A stretch of DNA of 64,000 bases, taken from Chloroflexota bacterium (GTDB lineage: Bacteria; Chloroflexota; Chloroflexia; Thermomicrobiales; UBA6265). Below, one piece after another: positions 10,513 to 21,038 of this stretch. Position numbers and translations under genes: made by a program. Every line of letters starts with the position of its first letter. The first letter of the stretch is position 1. Under the pieces are notes generated by a model that saw nothing but the letters and a program-made list of their open reading frames with translations, made no database searches and was not told the origin of the DNA. The stretch lies in contig JAEWEG010000093.1 in NCBI GenBank assembly GCA_023389575.1, positions 76,441-140,440 of the forward strand, read 5' to 3'.

Positions 10513-10564
10513 CTCAACGATTGAGATGCCTCACATTGACACGATCCGTATCAAGAACTATCAT
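10513..10564 (+). promoter_or_regulatory. hspR-clpB promoter with overlapping operator palindromes
   Basis: A textbook promoter lies upstream of hspR: TTGACA (10536-10541), 17 nt, TATCAT (10559-10564). The inverted repeat TTGACAC-N5-GTATCAA (10536-10554) covers the -35 and spacer. Just upstream are CTCAA-N3-TTGAG (10513-10525) and TGAG-N4-CTCA (10522-10533). The TTGAG/CTCAA half-sites resemble the actinobacterial HspR element HAIR (CTTGAGT-N7-ACTCAAG). This fits autorepression of the heat-shock operon by HspR; the match to HAIR is partial. Confidence 0.65.
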
Positions 10565-10597
10565 TCATGCAGCAACTAATCCTTGGAGGCACCTTGA

Positions 10598-10972
10598 ATG
10601 GTTGGACGATTTTCAGAACCACTCTTCGTCATCAGCGTAGCAGCGCGGCTGGTGGAAATGCATCCCCAGACGCTGCGCAAGTACGAGCGCGAAGGGCTTG
10701 TCGCTCCCTCGCGCACCAGCGGGAATCTCCGCCTGTATTCCGATAGTGACATCGAACAATTGCGACAGGTCAAGTACCTCGTGGAGAAACGCGGGCTGAA
10801 TCTCGCGGGTGTCCAGCTGGCGCTCGAGCTGACCCGCAAGATGCAGAAGCTTCGCAAGGAGCATCAGGACGATTCCCAGGACACTGGCATCGCGAAACAA
10901 CTCGACGAGTTGCTGCGGCTCCTCGGCTACGTCGAGCAGTCCGAGGTTCGGGCCCAGCGTCAGTCGAGCTGA
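10598..10972 (+). CDS. hspR: HspR-like MerR family heat-shock repressor
   Basis: The 124-aa protein starts with the MerR winged-helix domain in its HspR version: FVISVAARLVEMHPQTLRKY, then EREGLVAPSRTSGNLRLYS. The core HPQTLRxYERxGL-PxRTxGNxRxY is the HspR signature. A helical C-terminal region mediates dimerisation and, in known HspR proteins, contact with DnaK. Here the partner gene is clpB, 88 nt downstream. The ATG at 10598 has GGAGG 8 nt upstream. The promoter/operator at 10513-10564 suggests autoregulation. Known targets in actinobacteria are the dnaK and clpB operons. Confidence 0.92.
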   Translation: MVGRFSEPLFVISVAARLVEMHPQTLRKYEREGLVAPSRTSGNLRLYSDSDIEQLRQVKYLVEKRGLNLAGVQLALELTRKMQKLRKEHQDDSQDTGIAKQLDELLRLLGYVEQSEVRAQRQSS

Positions 10973-11060
10973 ATCGATATCCCCCGAATCGTCACCTAAT
11001 CGCGTGCTTAAGCCCTTATTGACTTTCTTGCCCCACACCCAATAGCGGGAGGTATGCCGG

Positions 11061-13670
<2,610 letters not shown>

Positions 13671-13690
13671 GTGCCAGGACTACCCTGAGA

Positions 13691-13720
13691 AAGAGGCGCC
13701 TGTAACGGCGCCTCTTTTTT
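13691..13720 (+). terminator. Rho-independent terminator of hspR-clpB
   Basis: A 10-bp perfect stem (AAGAGGCGCC, 13691-13700, pairing with 13707-13716) with a 6-nt loop runs straight into a T-tract ending at 13720. Confidence 0.92.
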
Positions 13721-13825
13721 CCATTAGCTATACTGCGGGCATATGGAGACCGGGACGCTTCCAATCACGAACACTACATTGCGGTCGACACTGGCTGTCG
13801 TAACTGAAAGGGCAGGCACAACATC

Positions 13826-13960
13826 ATGGATTTCGTCCTCTGGTTGATACAATCAGCGCTCACGCTGGGAGTGGTCATCCTCATCATCGGCGCGCTCGCG
13901 GCGCTGTTCATGATCGTGTTCTCGCTCGCCACGGGTATCGACCGTCGCCTGCAGCGATAG
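13826..13960 (+). CDS. Small single-pass membrane protein, 44 aa
   Basis: The reading frame from ATG 13826 to TAG 13960 encodes MDFVLWLIQS followed by about 25 hydrophobic residues and a basic tail ending IDRRLQR, a typical small bitopic membrane protein. The upstream GAAAGGG lies rather far away, so the ribosome site is modest. A TATACT hexamer (13729-13734) could serve as -10. It sits alone between the clpB terminator and the secreted DUF3352-like gene. The composition supports a real gene, but no family is recognised. Confidence 0.5.
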   Translation: MDFVLWLIQSALTLGVVILIIGALAALFMIVFSLATGIDRRLQR

Positions 13961-14091
13961 TGTCGGAACCGCGGCGCGGCGATAGACGTTAGAACTACAT
14001 CGGTGATGGCATCATCCCGCGCGTAGCCATGCGCGATCAACGATGAAACCGAGTCGTTTACAGCGGCACCAAGGCCGGAAGGAGTCGGAGT

Positions 14092-16017
14092 TTGAAAAAC
14101 GCAACGGCAAGACGCGGCGGATCTGGGAGAACGGGAGCGCGGGCGCGCTCCGTAATGGCACTTCTGCTCGTTTCTGGTCTCTTCGCTTCGTTGGTGTCCT
14201 TTGGTGGAACGGCCACCGCACAGGCGACTGGCGGTCTCGCCGCCTACGCGCCAGCGGATGCGCTGTTCTACGCGGAAGTTGAACTCGACAGGGAATCGGA
14301 CCAACTTGTCCAGGCCAGCGATCTTCTTGAGCGCGCGAATCTTGAAGCCGTGCTCACCGACGATCAGGAAGCCGAAGTCGACATGCAGGTCGACAATCTC
14401 GGCCTGATCGCCAACGGCCAGGCCTCCGTGTTCCTGACGGACATTCCAGAGGAAAGCCTCGAAGCCGGACTGGGAATGACTTCCGAAGCCGCCGACGTGC
14501 TGGAAGACCCCGAGGCAGCACTCGCCGACGAGATTCCTGACGGCTGGGCGCTGGTGATCATGCCGGCCGATATCGACATGGCCTTCACCATCTACACGTC
14601 CATCGCCTTCGAAGGCGATACGACCACCGCCGAGGAAACTGAGTACGGTGGATACACCATCCTGAACAGCGTTCCCGCCGACGAATACACCTCGCCGGTG
14701 TTCATGGCCCAGGTCGATGACGTGATTGTCGTCACCGCCGCTTCGTCTGACGTCGAATCCGTGATCGACACGGTCAACGGCGACACCCCCGCGCTCGAGA
14801 CTGACGAAAACTTCACCATGGTTCGCGACGCCCTCGAGTCCGATGTGATGGCGTTTGGCTACGTCAATGGACCGGCCATGCTCGATCAGGTCGGTGATAT
14901 CGACGACCTGGAAGAACTCGGTCTCTCCGAGGACGTCCTGGCATCCTACGACACCTACTCCGGTTTCGTGTTCTGGGCGGATGCCAACGGCTTCCGCATG
15001 GATTCGATTGCCATCCCGGGCAGCAACGTGACATTCCCTGAATCGACCGACTACAGCGCGTCATTCGCCGCCGAGACTCCCGACAACGCCCTCTTCTTCA
15101 CCGGCGGCAGCGACCTCGGCATGAACCCGGGCGTCAACATGCTGGCGCTGGCCTTCGCCTCGTCCGTGATTGGCATGGATGCCGAAGGCGGCTCGATGCT
15201 CGCCACTCCTGGCGCCACCGCCGAGGACTATGCCGACGAAGTCTTCGCCCAGGCCGAGGAGCAGCTTGGCTTCAACCTGAAGACCGACCTGCTCGACCAG
15301 ATGGTCGGCGAGTGGGCGATGTCTGGCTCCGTGGAAAACCTCACGCAGGACGGCGCGGACATCTCCGCTCTCTTCGTGACCGAACTCGATGACAGCACCT
15401 CGGTTGAGTCCATCGTCGCGGACATCACGGCGATGATCGAGCAGGAAGCAGGCACCGATGTGTCGTTCTCCACGCGCGACGTCAATGGCTCGCAGGTCAC
15501 CTCGATCGAAGCTTCCGAAGACCCGGCCTTCCCGCTGACGCTTGAGTTCGGCGTGGTCGATGGGCAATTGATGATCGGCGTGAACGAAGGCATCGATTTC
15601 TCGACGCTCGCCGCTGACGGCTCGCTGGCTGATGATGCGGTCTTCCAGCAGACCTTCGAAGCTCTGCCGTCGGAGAACGTGAACTCGTCGAGCTTCCTCA
15701 ACGTGGGCGCCCTGCTCCCACTGGTTGACGACGTTATCGATATGACCGCCGTGAGCGACCTGGACGCCGATGCCGCGTGCGCCGAGTTCGCCACGCAGGA
15801 AGAGGCCCAGGCGGCCTACGACGAGGATCCCTTCGACAACTGGATGCTCGACCAGAACTTCAACGACATCGCCTGCGAGGATCACTTCAATCCTCCGGCT
15901 CCGGACGCGACGCCCGAGGCAACCGCCGAGGAGATCAACGTTCTGTCGATCGGTACCGTCACCTTCGACAACGATGGAGCGATCGGCACCAGCACGATCA
16001 TCCTCATCGGCGAGTAA
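14092..16017 (+). CDS. Secreted DUF3352-like protein with C-terminal Excalibur-like domain
   Basis: The 641-aa protein has a basic N-terminus and a hydrophobic signal segment (about 20-43) ending in an AQA-type cleavage site. The mature part is very acidic and matches the DUF3352 pattern: it opens LAAYAPADALFYAEVELD and repeats modules with VITAASSDVESVIDT-like strands. Near 556-600 is a segment with a C, FATQEEAQAAYDEDPFDN, an LDQN and IACE. This is the spacing of an Excalibur calcium-binding domain, though the usual DxDxDG is degraded to NFND. Translation starts at TTG 14092 with GGAAGGAG 7 nt upstream. Function is unknown; an extracellular adhesion or sensor role is guesswork. It is monocistronic with its own terminator. 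Confidence 0.72.
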   Translation: MKNATARRGGSGRTGARARSVMALLLVSGLFASLVSFGGTATAQATGGLAAYAPADALFYAEVELDRESDQLVQASDLLERANLEAVLTDDQEAEVDMQVDNLGLIANGQASVFLTDIPEESLEAGLGMTSEAADVLEDPEAALADEIPDGWALVIMPADIDMAFTIYTSIAFEGDTTTAEETEYGGYTILNSVPADEYTSPVFMAQVDDVIVVTAASSDVESVIDTVNGDTPALETDENFTMVRDALESDVMAFGYVNGPAMLDQVGDIDDLEELGLSEDVLASYDTYSGFVFWADANGFRMDSIAIPGSNVTFPESTDYSASFAAETPDNALFFTGGSDLGMNPGVNMLALAFASSVIGMDAEGGSMLATPGATAEDYADEVFAQAEEQLGFNLKTDLLDQMVGEWAMSGSVENLTQDGADISALFVTELDDSTSVESIVADITAMIEQEAGTDVSFSTRDVNGSQVTSIEASEDPAFPLTLEFGVVDGQLMIGVNEGIDFSTLAADGSLADDAVFQQTFEALPSENVNSSSFLNVGALLPLVDDVIDMTAVSDLDADAACAEFATQEEAQAAYDEDPFDNWMLDQNFNDIACEDHFNPPAPDATPEATAEEINVLSIGTVTFDNDGAIGTSTIILIGE

Positions 16018-16041
16018 CGCCACCTCGAAACATCGACACGG

Positions 16042-16068
16042 AAAGGGCGCCCTCTGGGGCGTCCTTTT
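16042..16068 (+). terminator. Terminator of the DUF3352-like gene
   Basis: An 11-bp stem (AAAGGGCGCCC at 16042-16052 with 16057-16067, one G-U pair) with a 4-nt loop is followed by a short T-run. Confidence 0.8.
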
Positions 16069-16151
16069 CGCTATCTCCAGCCCATCGGATACACTGATTT
16101 CGAACACATCAATGGGACATTACCACGGGGACTTTTCCAGAAGGGTCATAC

Positions 16152-17210
16152 ATGCCGGTGAACATTTCTTTGCTCCGTAAACTGACGCAGACGCCCGGCA
16201 TTGCCTCGCGTGAAGATCAGGTCCGGCGGGTTGTCGCCGAGGAACTGAAGCCATTGGTCGACACCATGAGCGTCGACAACCTCGGCAACCTGATCGGCGT
16301 CCGAAAAGGCACTGGCGGCCCGCGTATCGCGATCGCCGCCCATCTCGACGAAATCGGCTTCCTCGTGCGGCACATTGACGATAACGGCTTCGCGCGCATC
16401 CAGCAGGTTGGCGGCTTCGATCCGCGAGTGCTCGTCGCGCAGCGCGTGGTGGTCCACACCCGCGAATCCGGCACCTTGCCCGGCGTGCTCCAACCCGCCG
16501 CTCGCCCAATTCACCTGCAATCCCCGGGAGAAGCCAAGGATCTGAAGCTGCAGGACTTCTTCATCGATCTCGGACTTGGCGCGGATGAGGTCAAGGAACG
16601 AGTAGCCATCGGCGATATGGTCACGCTCGATCGTGACCTTGTCGAAGTCGGTGACACCGTGGTCAGCAAGGCGCTGGACGACCGGCTCGGCATCTACGTC
16701 ATGCTTGAAGCCATTCGCAAGGCAACCGCCAGCACGGCCAAAATCATCGCCATCGCCACGACCCAGGAAGAGGTCGGCCTGCGTGGCGCGATCACCTCCG
16801 CCTATTCCACCGAGCCAGACATCGCCATCGCCCTCGACGTGACCATCGCCGGAGACATCCCCGGCAACACACCCGATTCCCAGGTCACCAGGTTGGGCGG
16901 AGGCACCGCCATCAAGCTGTTCGATGGCAGCCAGTTACCCAATCCAGCCATCATCGATCACCTGCGCGACCTCGCCGTGGAGAACGACATCCCGTGGCAA
17001 CCGGAAGTTCTTCCCGCGGGTGGCACCGACGCCGGCGCGTTCCAGAAGAGTCGCGCCGGCATGCCCACCTGCACTATCTCGATCCCGACTCGTTATGTTC
17101 ATACCGTGAACGAGATGGCCAGCAAGAGCGATATCGACGCCTCGGTGAACCTGCTTGCCGCGTGGCTCGATGCCGCCGGGAGCCGGGACTATGGGTACTC
17201 GCTGGAGTAG
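16152..17210 (+). CDS. M42 family metallo-aminopeptidase
   Basis: M42 enzymes are dodecameric cobalt- or zinc-dependent aminopeptidases (FrvX, glutamyl aminopeptidase, TET families). Metal ligands and catalytic residues are visible in order: HLDEIGFLV (His, about 62), SKALDDRLGIY (bridging Asp), ATTQEEVGLRGA (catalytic Glu pair), ALDVTIAGDIPG (Asp) and the late IPTRYVHT (His). The substrate could be peptides or oligosaccharide-linked residues; the family is often over-annotated as endoglucanase. The ATG at 16152 follows AGAAGGG. It may work with the peptide-binding protein downstream, but 125 nt separate them. Confidence 0.9.
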   Translation: MPVNISLLRKLTQTPGIASREDQVRRVVAEELKPLVDTMSVDNLGNLIGVRKGTGGPRIAIAAHLDEIGFLVRHIDDNGFARIQQVGGFDPRVLVAQRVVVHTRESGTLPGVLQPAARPIHLQSPGEAKDLKLQDFFIDLGLGADEVKERVAIGDMVTLDRDLVEVGDTVVSKALDDRLGIYVMLEAIRKATASTAKIIAIATTQEEVGLRGAITSAYSTEPDIAIALDVTIAGDIPGNTPDSQVTRLGGGTAIKLFDGSQLPNPAIIDHLRDLAVENDIPWQPEVLPAGGTDAGAFQKSRAGMPTCTISIPTRYVHTVNEMASKSDIDASVNLLAAWLDAAGSRDYGYSLE

Positions 17211-17335
17211 CGGCCCACTCGTAACCGCGAGATTGTCAGGAGCGTTGGACAGGTAGGCGGCGGTTCGAATCCGCGTGCGTAGGGACCCAGCAAAAAGTCG
17301 AGAGACATTCGCGCCGATCCGGCCAAGGAGCGACA

Positions 17336-19147
17336 ATGAACCTCTTCCGCACAAAGGGTGCATCCGGGGACGAGTCTCCGTCCGAACACTTTGTCACAAA
17401 TGTCCTTGCCAGCGTTCCGGCGCACTCTCGTCGAGACATGTTGCGTGCGTCGGCCATCGTCGGGGCGGCGTCCGCGATTCCGCACTCGCGAGTCTCGGCC
17501 GCGCCATTGGCTGACCCAGGTTCAACGCACCTTGCTCAGGACGAATTCGAGACCGACGTCGAACTCTCGATCCCGTTCAACCCCTTCGGGCAGCCGATCA
17601 CGCTGGATCCTCACCGCGCTCCGAACTGGGGACCGTACTGGGTGCTCTTTCCCCATCTGTGGTCAGGACTGCTCGCGTTCGACGAGAACGGCGGCGTGGT
17701 GCTCGACCTCGCGGAATCGATCGAGCCGAATGACACGGCCGACGTGTGGACGGTTGCCATCCGGCCCGATCTGCAATTCGCGTCGGGTAATCCCGTGAAT
17801 GCCCAGGCATTCATCGATTCATGGAAGCGCGCGCTTGATCCCAATCGCCCCGCTCCGATGAGCACGTTCATGGAACTGGTGCAGGGATATCCCGAGTACA
17901 TCCGGGGTGAAAGCGCCGACATCGGGTTCAATGCGGTTGACGACCTCACCATCGAGATCACGCTGTCGAGACCGTACTCGTCCTTCCCCTCATCGCTGGC
18001 GACGTTCGGATGGGCGGTGCTGGATCTCGCGGCGATGGAAACGGCCGAGGTAGTCCCGTTGGCGCCACCCGGTATCGGCATGTGGCAGGTTACCGAGTTC
18101 GTGGATGGTGAGCGGATCGTCTGCGAACCGCATCCCGCCACGCCAACGTCCGTTTCTCCGTCGATCTCCCGGCTCGTATGGCGGGTGCTCGATGGCCCCG
18201 ACGCGGCCACCGATGTGCTTGACCTGTATCAGGACGATGCGCTTCCGGTGGCGGACGTTCCCGCCTCGATCCTGCCCAGCGTAACGGAGGATGAGACGCT
18301 CGCGGCCGAGCTGGTCGCCATCGATCCTCAGTCGTCGACCATGGCGATTGGCATGGACTTCTCCCAGGCGCCATTCAACGACCTGCGCTACCGCCAGGCG
18401 GTCGCCGCCGCGATTGACCGCGACGCATGGGCGACCGAGATTCAACAGGACCAATTCGTTGCGGCTCAGTCCGTTGTTCCACCTTCGGTCTCGCTCACGT
18501 CCGGGTATGAACCAGCCACGCCCATCGAGTTCTCGCCGAGCGAAGCCGCGTCCCTCCTGGAAAGCGCCGGGTACGATCTGGAATCAGCAGAGTTCGACCT
18601 CGTCTATCACCAGCCAGCGACGGATACACCAGAAATGGTCGATCAGGTGGCGGCTCTGCTGGCAATGATTCAGGAAAACAGCGGGCTGGTCATTCGCCAC
18701 GACACATCCCTCACCGCCGAGCAGATCGAATTGCTGCATCAGGACAACGGTGGCCGCCAGATCGACATCCTTTGGTGGTGGACGGCGACGGACACGCCTT
18801 CGTTGCTCGAAACGATCGGCACGTCGACATCGACCGCGATGGCTGGCGTCTTCAACTGGTCAGCTGAACTGGAAGCGGTCGACGACCAGGCCCCCGGCGA
18901 CGCCTCGGCCGAGTTCGACGAACTGATCACCGAGGCGAATGCCACCACTGACGACGTGGAGCGCAACGCACGTTTCCGCGAGGCCGAGCAGCTCCTGCTG
19001 GACAACGCCGTTTACGTCCCTCTCGGGCACTGGGTGCAACGCTACCTGCAAAAGCCCTGGCTCACCGGCACACGGCAGGGTCCGTGGTCCGGAAGCATCC
19101 CCGTTCGATTCGACGAGGCAGTCCTCGTCCTTCCGCGAACGCAATAA
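17336..19147 (+). CDS. Family 5 extracellular solute-binding protein (DppA/OppA type), Tat-exported
   Basis: The 603-aa protein has a Tat signal around SRRDMLRASAIVGAAS (about 32-47), with a twin arginine followed by a hydrophobic stretch ending in AAP. The mature part has the family-5 layout, with PITLDPHRAPNWGP-type opening, LDLAESIEPND and FNDLRYRQAVAAAIDRDAW, which is the conserved SBP_bac_5 block. Such proteins capture peptides or other small ligands for an ABC importer. No permease or ATPase gene is adjacent, so it is an orphan binding protein here. A long bidirectional hairpin follows. Confidence 0.85.
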   Translation: MNLFRTKGASGDESPSEHFVTNVLASVPAHSRRDMLRASAIVGAASAIPHSRVSAAPLADPGSTHLAQDEFETDVELSIPFNPFGQPITLDPHRAPNWGPYWVLFPHLWSGLLAFDENGGVVLDLAESIEPNDTADVWTVAIRPDLQFASGNPVNAQAFIDSWKRALDPNRPAPMSTFMELVQGYPEYIRGESADIGFNAVDDLTIEITLSRPYSSFPSSLATFGWAVLDLAAMETAEVVPLAPPGIGMWQVTEFVDGERIVCEPHPATPTSVSPSISRLVWRVLDGPDAATDVLDLYQDDALPVADVPASILPSVTEDETLAAELVAIDPQSSTMAIGMDFSQAPFNDLRYRQAVAAAIDRDAWATEIQQDQFVAAQSVVPPSVSLTSGYEPATPIEFSPSEAASLLESAGYDLESAEFDLVYHQPATDTPEMVDQVAALLAMIQENSGLVIRHDTSLTAEQIELLHQDNGGRQIDILWWWTATDTPSLLETIGTSTSTAMAGVFNWSAELEAVDDQAPGDASAEFDELITEANATTDDVERNARFREAEQLLLDNAVYVPLGHWVQRYLQKPWLTGTRQGPWSGSIPVRFDEAVLVLPRTQ

Positions 19148-19161
19148 CGCCCCACGATAAA

Positions 19162-19206
19162 GACGAGAGCCCAGCCGGAAGCACACCGGCTGGGCTCTCG
19201 TCGTTT
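19162..19206. terminator. Bidirectional terminator hairpin
   Basis: A perfect 17-bp stem (GACGAGAGCCCAGCCGG at 19162-19178 with 19186-19202) and a 7-nt loop sit between the convergent binding-protein and GH57 genes. The T-run is short. Confidence 0.8.
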
Positions 19207-19249
19207 CGGGCTCCGCGGTAAAGGTCGGGTGTCGAACCAGACGCCCTGC

Positions 19250-20971
19250 CTACTCCCCGGTCGCGGAGGTCCCCGCGTCTCCCTGCCGAGCGGCGAACCA
19301 CCGGTAGTCGATGTCCGCGAAGGGGTTGTCACGCTCCGACAACGCCGCCAGCATCCCCGAGTCCTCGGGGGACAGCGCGCCACCCTTCTCGATCAGGTCA
19401 GCCAGGGCGTTGAACCGGTCTACATGTTCGGTGAACCGCTGCGAGGCGTATTCCTTCGCCTGGCCTGTCGTCACCAGGAACGGCCAGTCGCTGCTCTGGA
19501 GAAGCAGGAGTTCCCGCGCCGCCTGATTGAGGAGCTCGCTGGTGGTTTCACCGTCGCCTGACGAACCCGCCACGAGGGACTCCATGCGTGCCTCGGCTCC
19601 ATGAATCACCGGCCACATCCACTCGGTCTCGTGGTTCATCCACGTGAAGTGGTTCCCGCCAGAGCCCCAGCTCGATTCCGGGAGGGCGATCACCCGATCG
19701 GGCGCATGCTCGTCAATGAACGCTGATGCGGTGGTGAGGTCCACGCCCTCGGACTGGGCCAGCCCCCTGAGTACGGCCTTGATCCAGTCGACCCCTTCGA
19801 ACCACCAGTGACCGAACAACTCGGTATCGTAGTTGGAACTGATGATGCCGTAGTCGCCCGTCGACTCCTTGTACTCGGCCAGCAGTTCCTCGACGAGTCC
19901 GACGAAGTGCGCGGCGTGTTCCGCCACCCGCTCGGCCGCGCGGTCAGGGTTGTAGGGCGGCTTCTGGCCCAGGTCCATGCCTGGCCCACCGATGCGCCAG
20001 TACTGCATCCCAGAGACGCCGTCCTTGCGGTGGAACTCCCGGTACCAGAGGTCGCCCGGGTAGCCGAAATCGCCTGACCACACCTGTTGCCCGGTGCGGC
20101 TGTTGCGGCCAAGGACCGCGACTTCGCCCGGCGCGTCGCCAACCCAGTACGCCTCGTAGGTGGTGCCCGGCTCGTTCTGCTCCGAAGGGGTCAACTCAAG
20201 CGTATACCGTCGGGCGACGGCTCCATAGATTCCGATCGCCTCACCTGCCGCCTTGCCGATCGGGTTGCCGCCCTCGATCGCATGGGTCTCGGTGAAGAAC
20301 ACCTTCAAGCCCTGCGCCGCGAGGAAGGACTCGATGCCCGGCCGTTGAACGCTGTCGCCACCTTCACCATCCCAATACGAGGGCCGATAGGCGCACTCCG
20401 GCAACCAGATCGCCGTCGGCTTCCGACCGAACATCCGCTCATACGAAGCTATGCCGGTTCGAAGCTGGCCGAAGATCGACGAATCCCGCGAAAGGAGCGG
20501 CAGGTAGCCGTGTGTGGCGGCGCTGGTCGACACCTCGACCAGGCCGGCATTCTGCAGTTTGGCCAATGCTCCGATGATGTCGCAGCCGTATCGATCCCTG
20601 TACGAAGCAAGCACGCGCGAGTACCAGTGATGGAAATGAATCGCCAGCCGCTTCATCTCCTGCTCGCCGGCCTCCTCGAAGCGGGTGATGTCAGCCGCCG
20701 CCCAGGCCGCTCGCTCCTCCGCATAGGTCAGGAAGTGCTCCTTGATCAACGGATCGGCCAGTTGCTCGGCCAGGATCGGGGTCACGCTGATGGTGAGCCG
20801 GAAATCCAGTCCTTCCTCGGCCAGGTCATTGAGCGCATCCAGGAGGGGCACATACGTCTCGGCGATCGCCTCGTGAACCCACTCTTCGCCATGTGGCCAC
20901 ATGCCAGCCTGGCGGGCGTAGGGAAGATGGCTGTGGAGGACGAAGGTGAACGCGCCTGCTGCGTTGGTCAT
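19250..20971 (-). CDS. GH57 family 1,4-alpha-glucan branching enzyme
   Basis: The 573-aa enzyme fits the GH57 (DUF1957-containing) branching enzymes, which introduce alpha-1,6 links into glycogen. Family motifs occur in order: HSHLPYAR (region 1), WLPECAYRP (region 3, catalytic Glu near 192) and SSNYDTELFGHWWFEG (region 4, catalytic Asp near 382). The C-terminal helical domain follows. The start at ATG 20971 has CGGAG 8 nt upstream; an upstream in-frame GTG (20989) lacks such a site. It is second in a unit with malQ (67-nt gap). No GH13 GlgB is present, so this could supply the branching activity that GlgE-built glucan needs. Confidence 0.88.
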   Translation of the reverse strand: MTNAAGAFTFVLHSHLPYARQAGMWPHGEEWVHEAIAETYVPLLDALNDLAEEGLDFRLTISVTPILAEQLADPLIKEHFLTYAEERAAWAAADITRFEEAGEQEMKRLAIHFHHWYSRVLASYRDRYGCDIIGALAKLQNAGLVEVSTSAATHGYLPLLSRDSSIFGQLRTGIASYERMFGRKPTAIWLPECAYRPSYWDGEGGDSVQRPGIESFLAAQGLKVFFTETHAIEGGNPIGKAAGEAIGIYGAVARRYTLELTPSEQNEPGTTYEAYWVGDAPGEVAVLGRNSRTGQQVWSGDFGYPGDLWYREFHRKDGVSGMQYWRIGGPGMDLGQKPPYNPDRAAERVAEHAAHFVGLVEELLAEYKESTGDYGIISSNYDTELFGHWWFEGVDWIKAVLRGLAQSEGVDLTTASAFIDEHAPDRVIALPESSWGSGGNHFTWMNHETEWMWPVIHGAEARMESLVAGSSGDGETTSELLNQAARELLLLQSSDWPFLVTTGQAKEYASQRFTEHVDRFNALADLIEKGGALSPEDSGMLAALSERDNPFADIDYRWFAARQGDAGTSATGE

Positions 20972-21038
20972 GGAAAGACTCCGTTTCACTGGCTAATACG
21001 ATCGGAACGACGGAACGGGTGGATGTTAAGGCGTCGGG

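Noticed and set aside
10973..11060. Separate clpB promoter in the hspR-clpB gap
   Set aside because: A TTGACT hexamer (11019-11024) is present but no acceptable -10 follows at 16-18 nt, so co-transcription from the hspR promoter is simpler.
17205..17285. Possible complete tRNA after the M42 gene
   Set aside because: Only a T-arm-like segment exists; no acceptor strand complementary to its 3' side and no D or anticodon arm can be found upstream.
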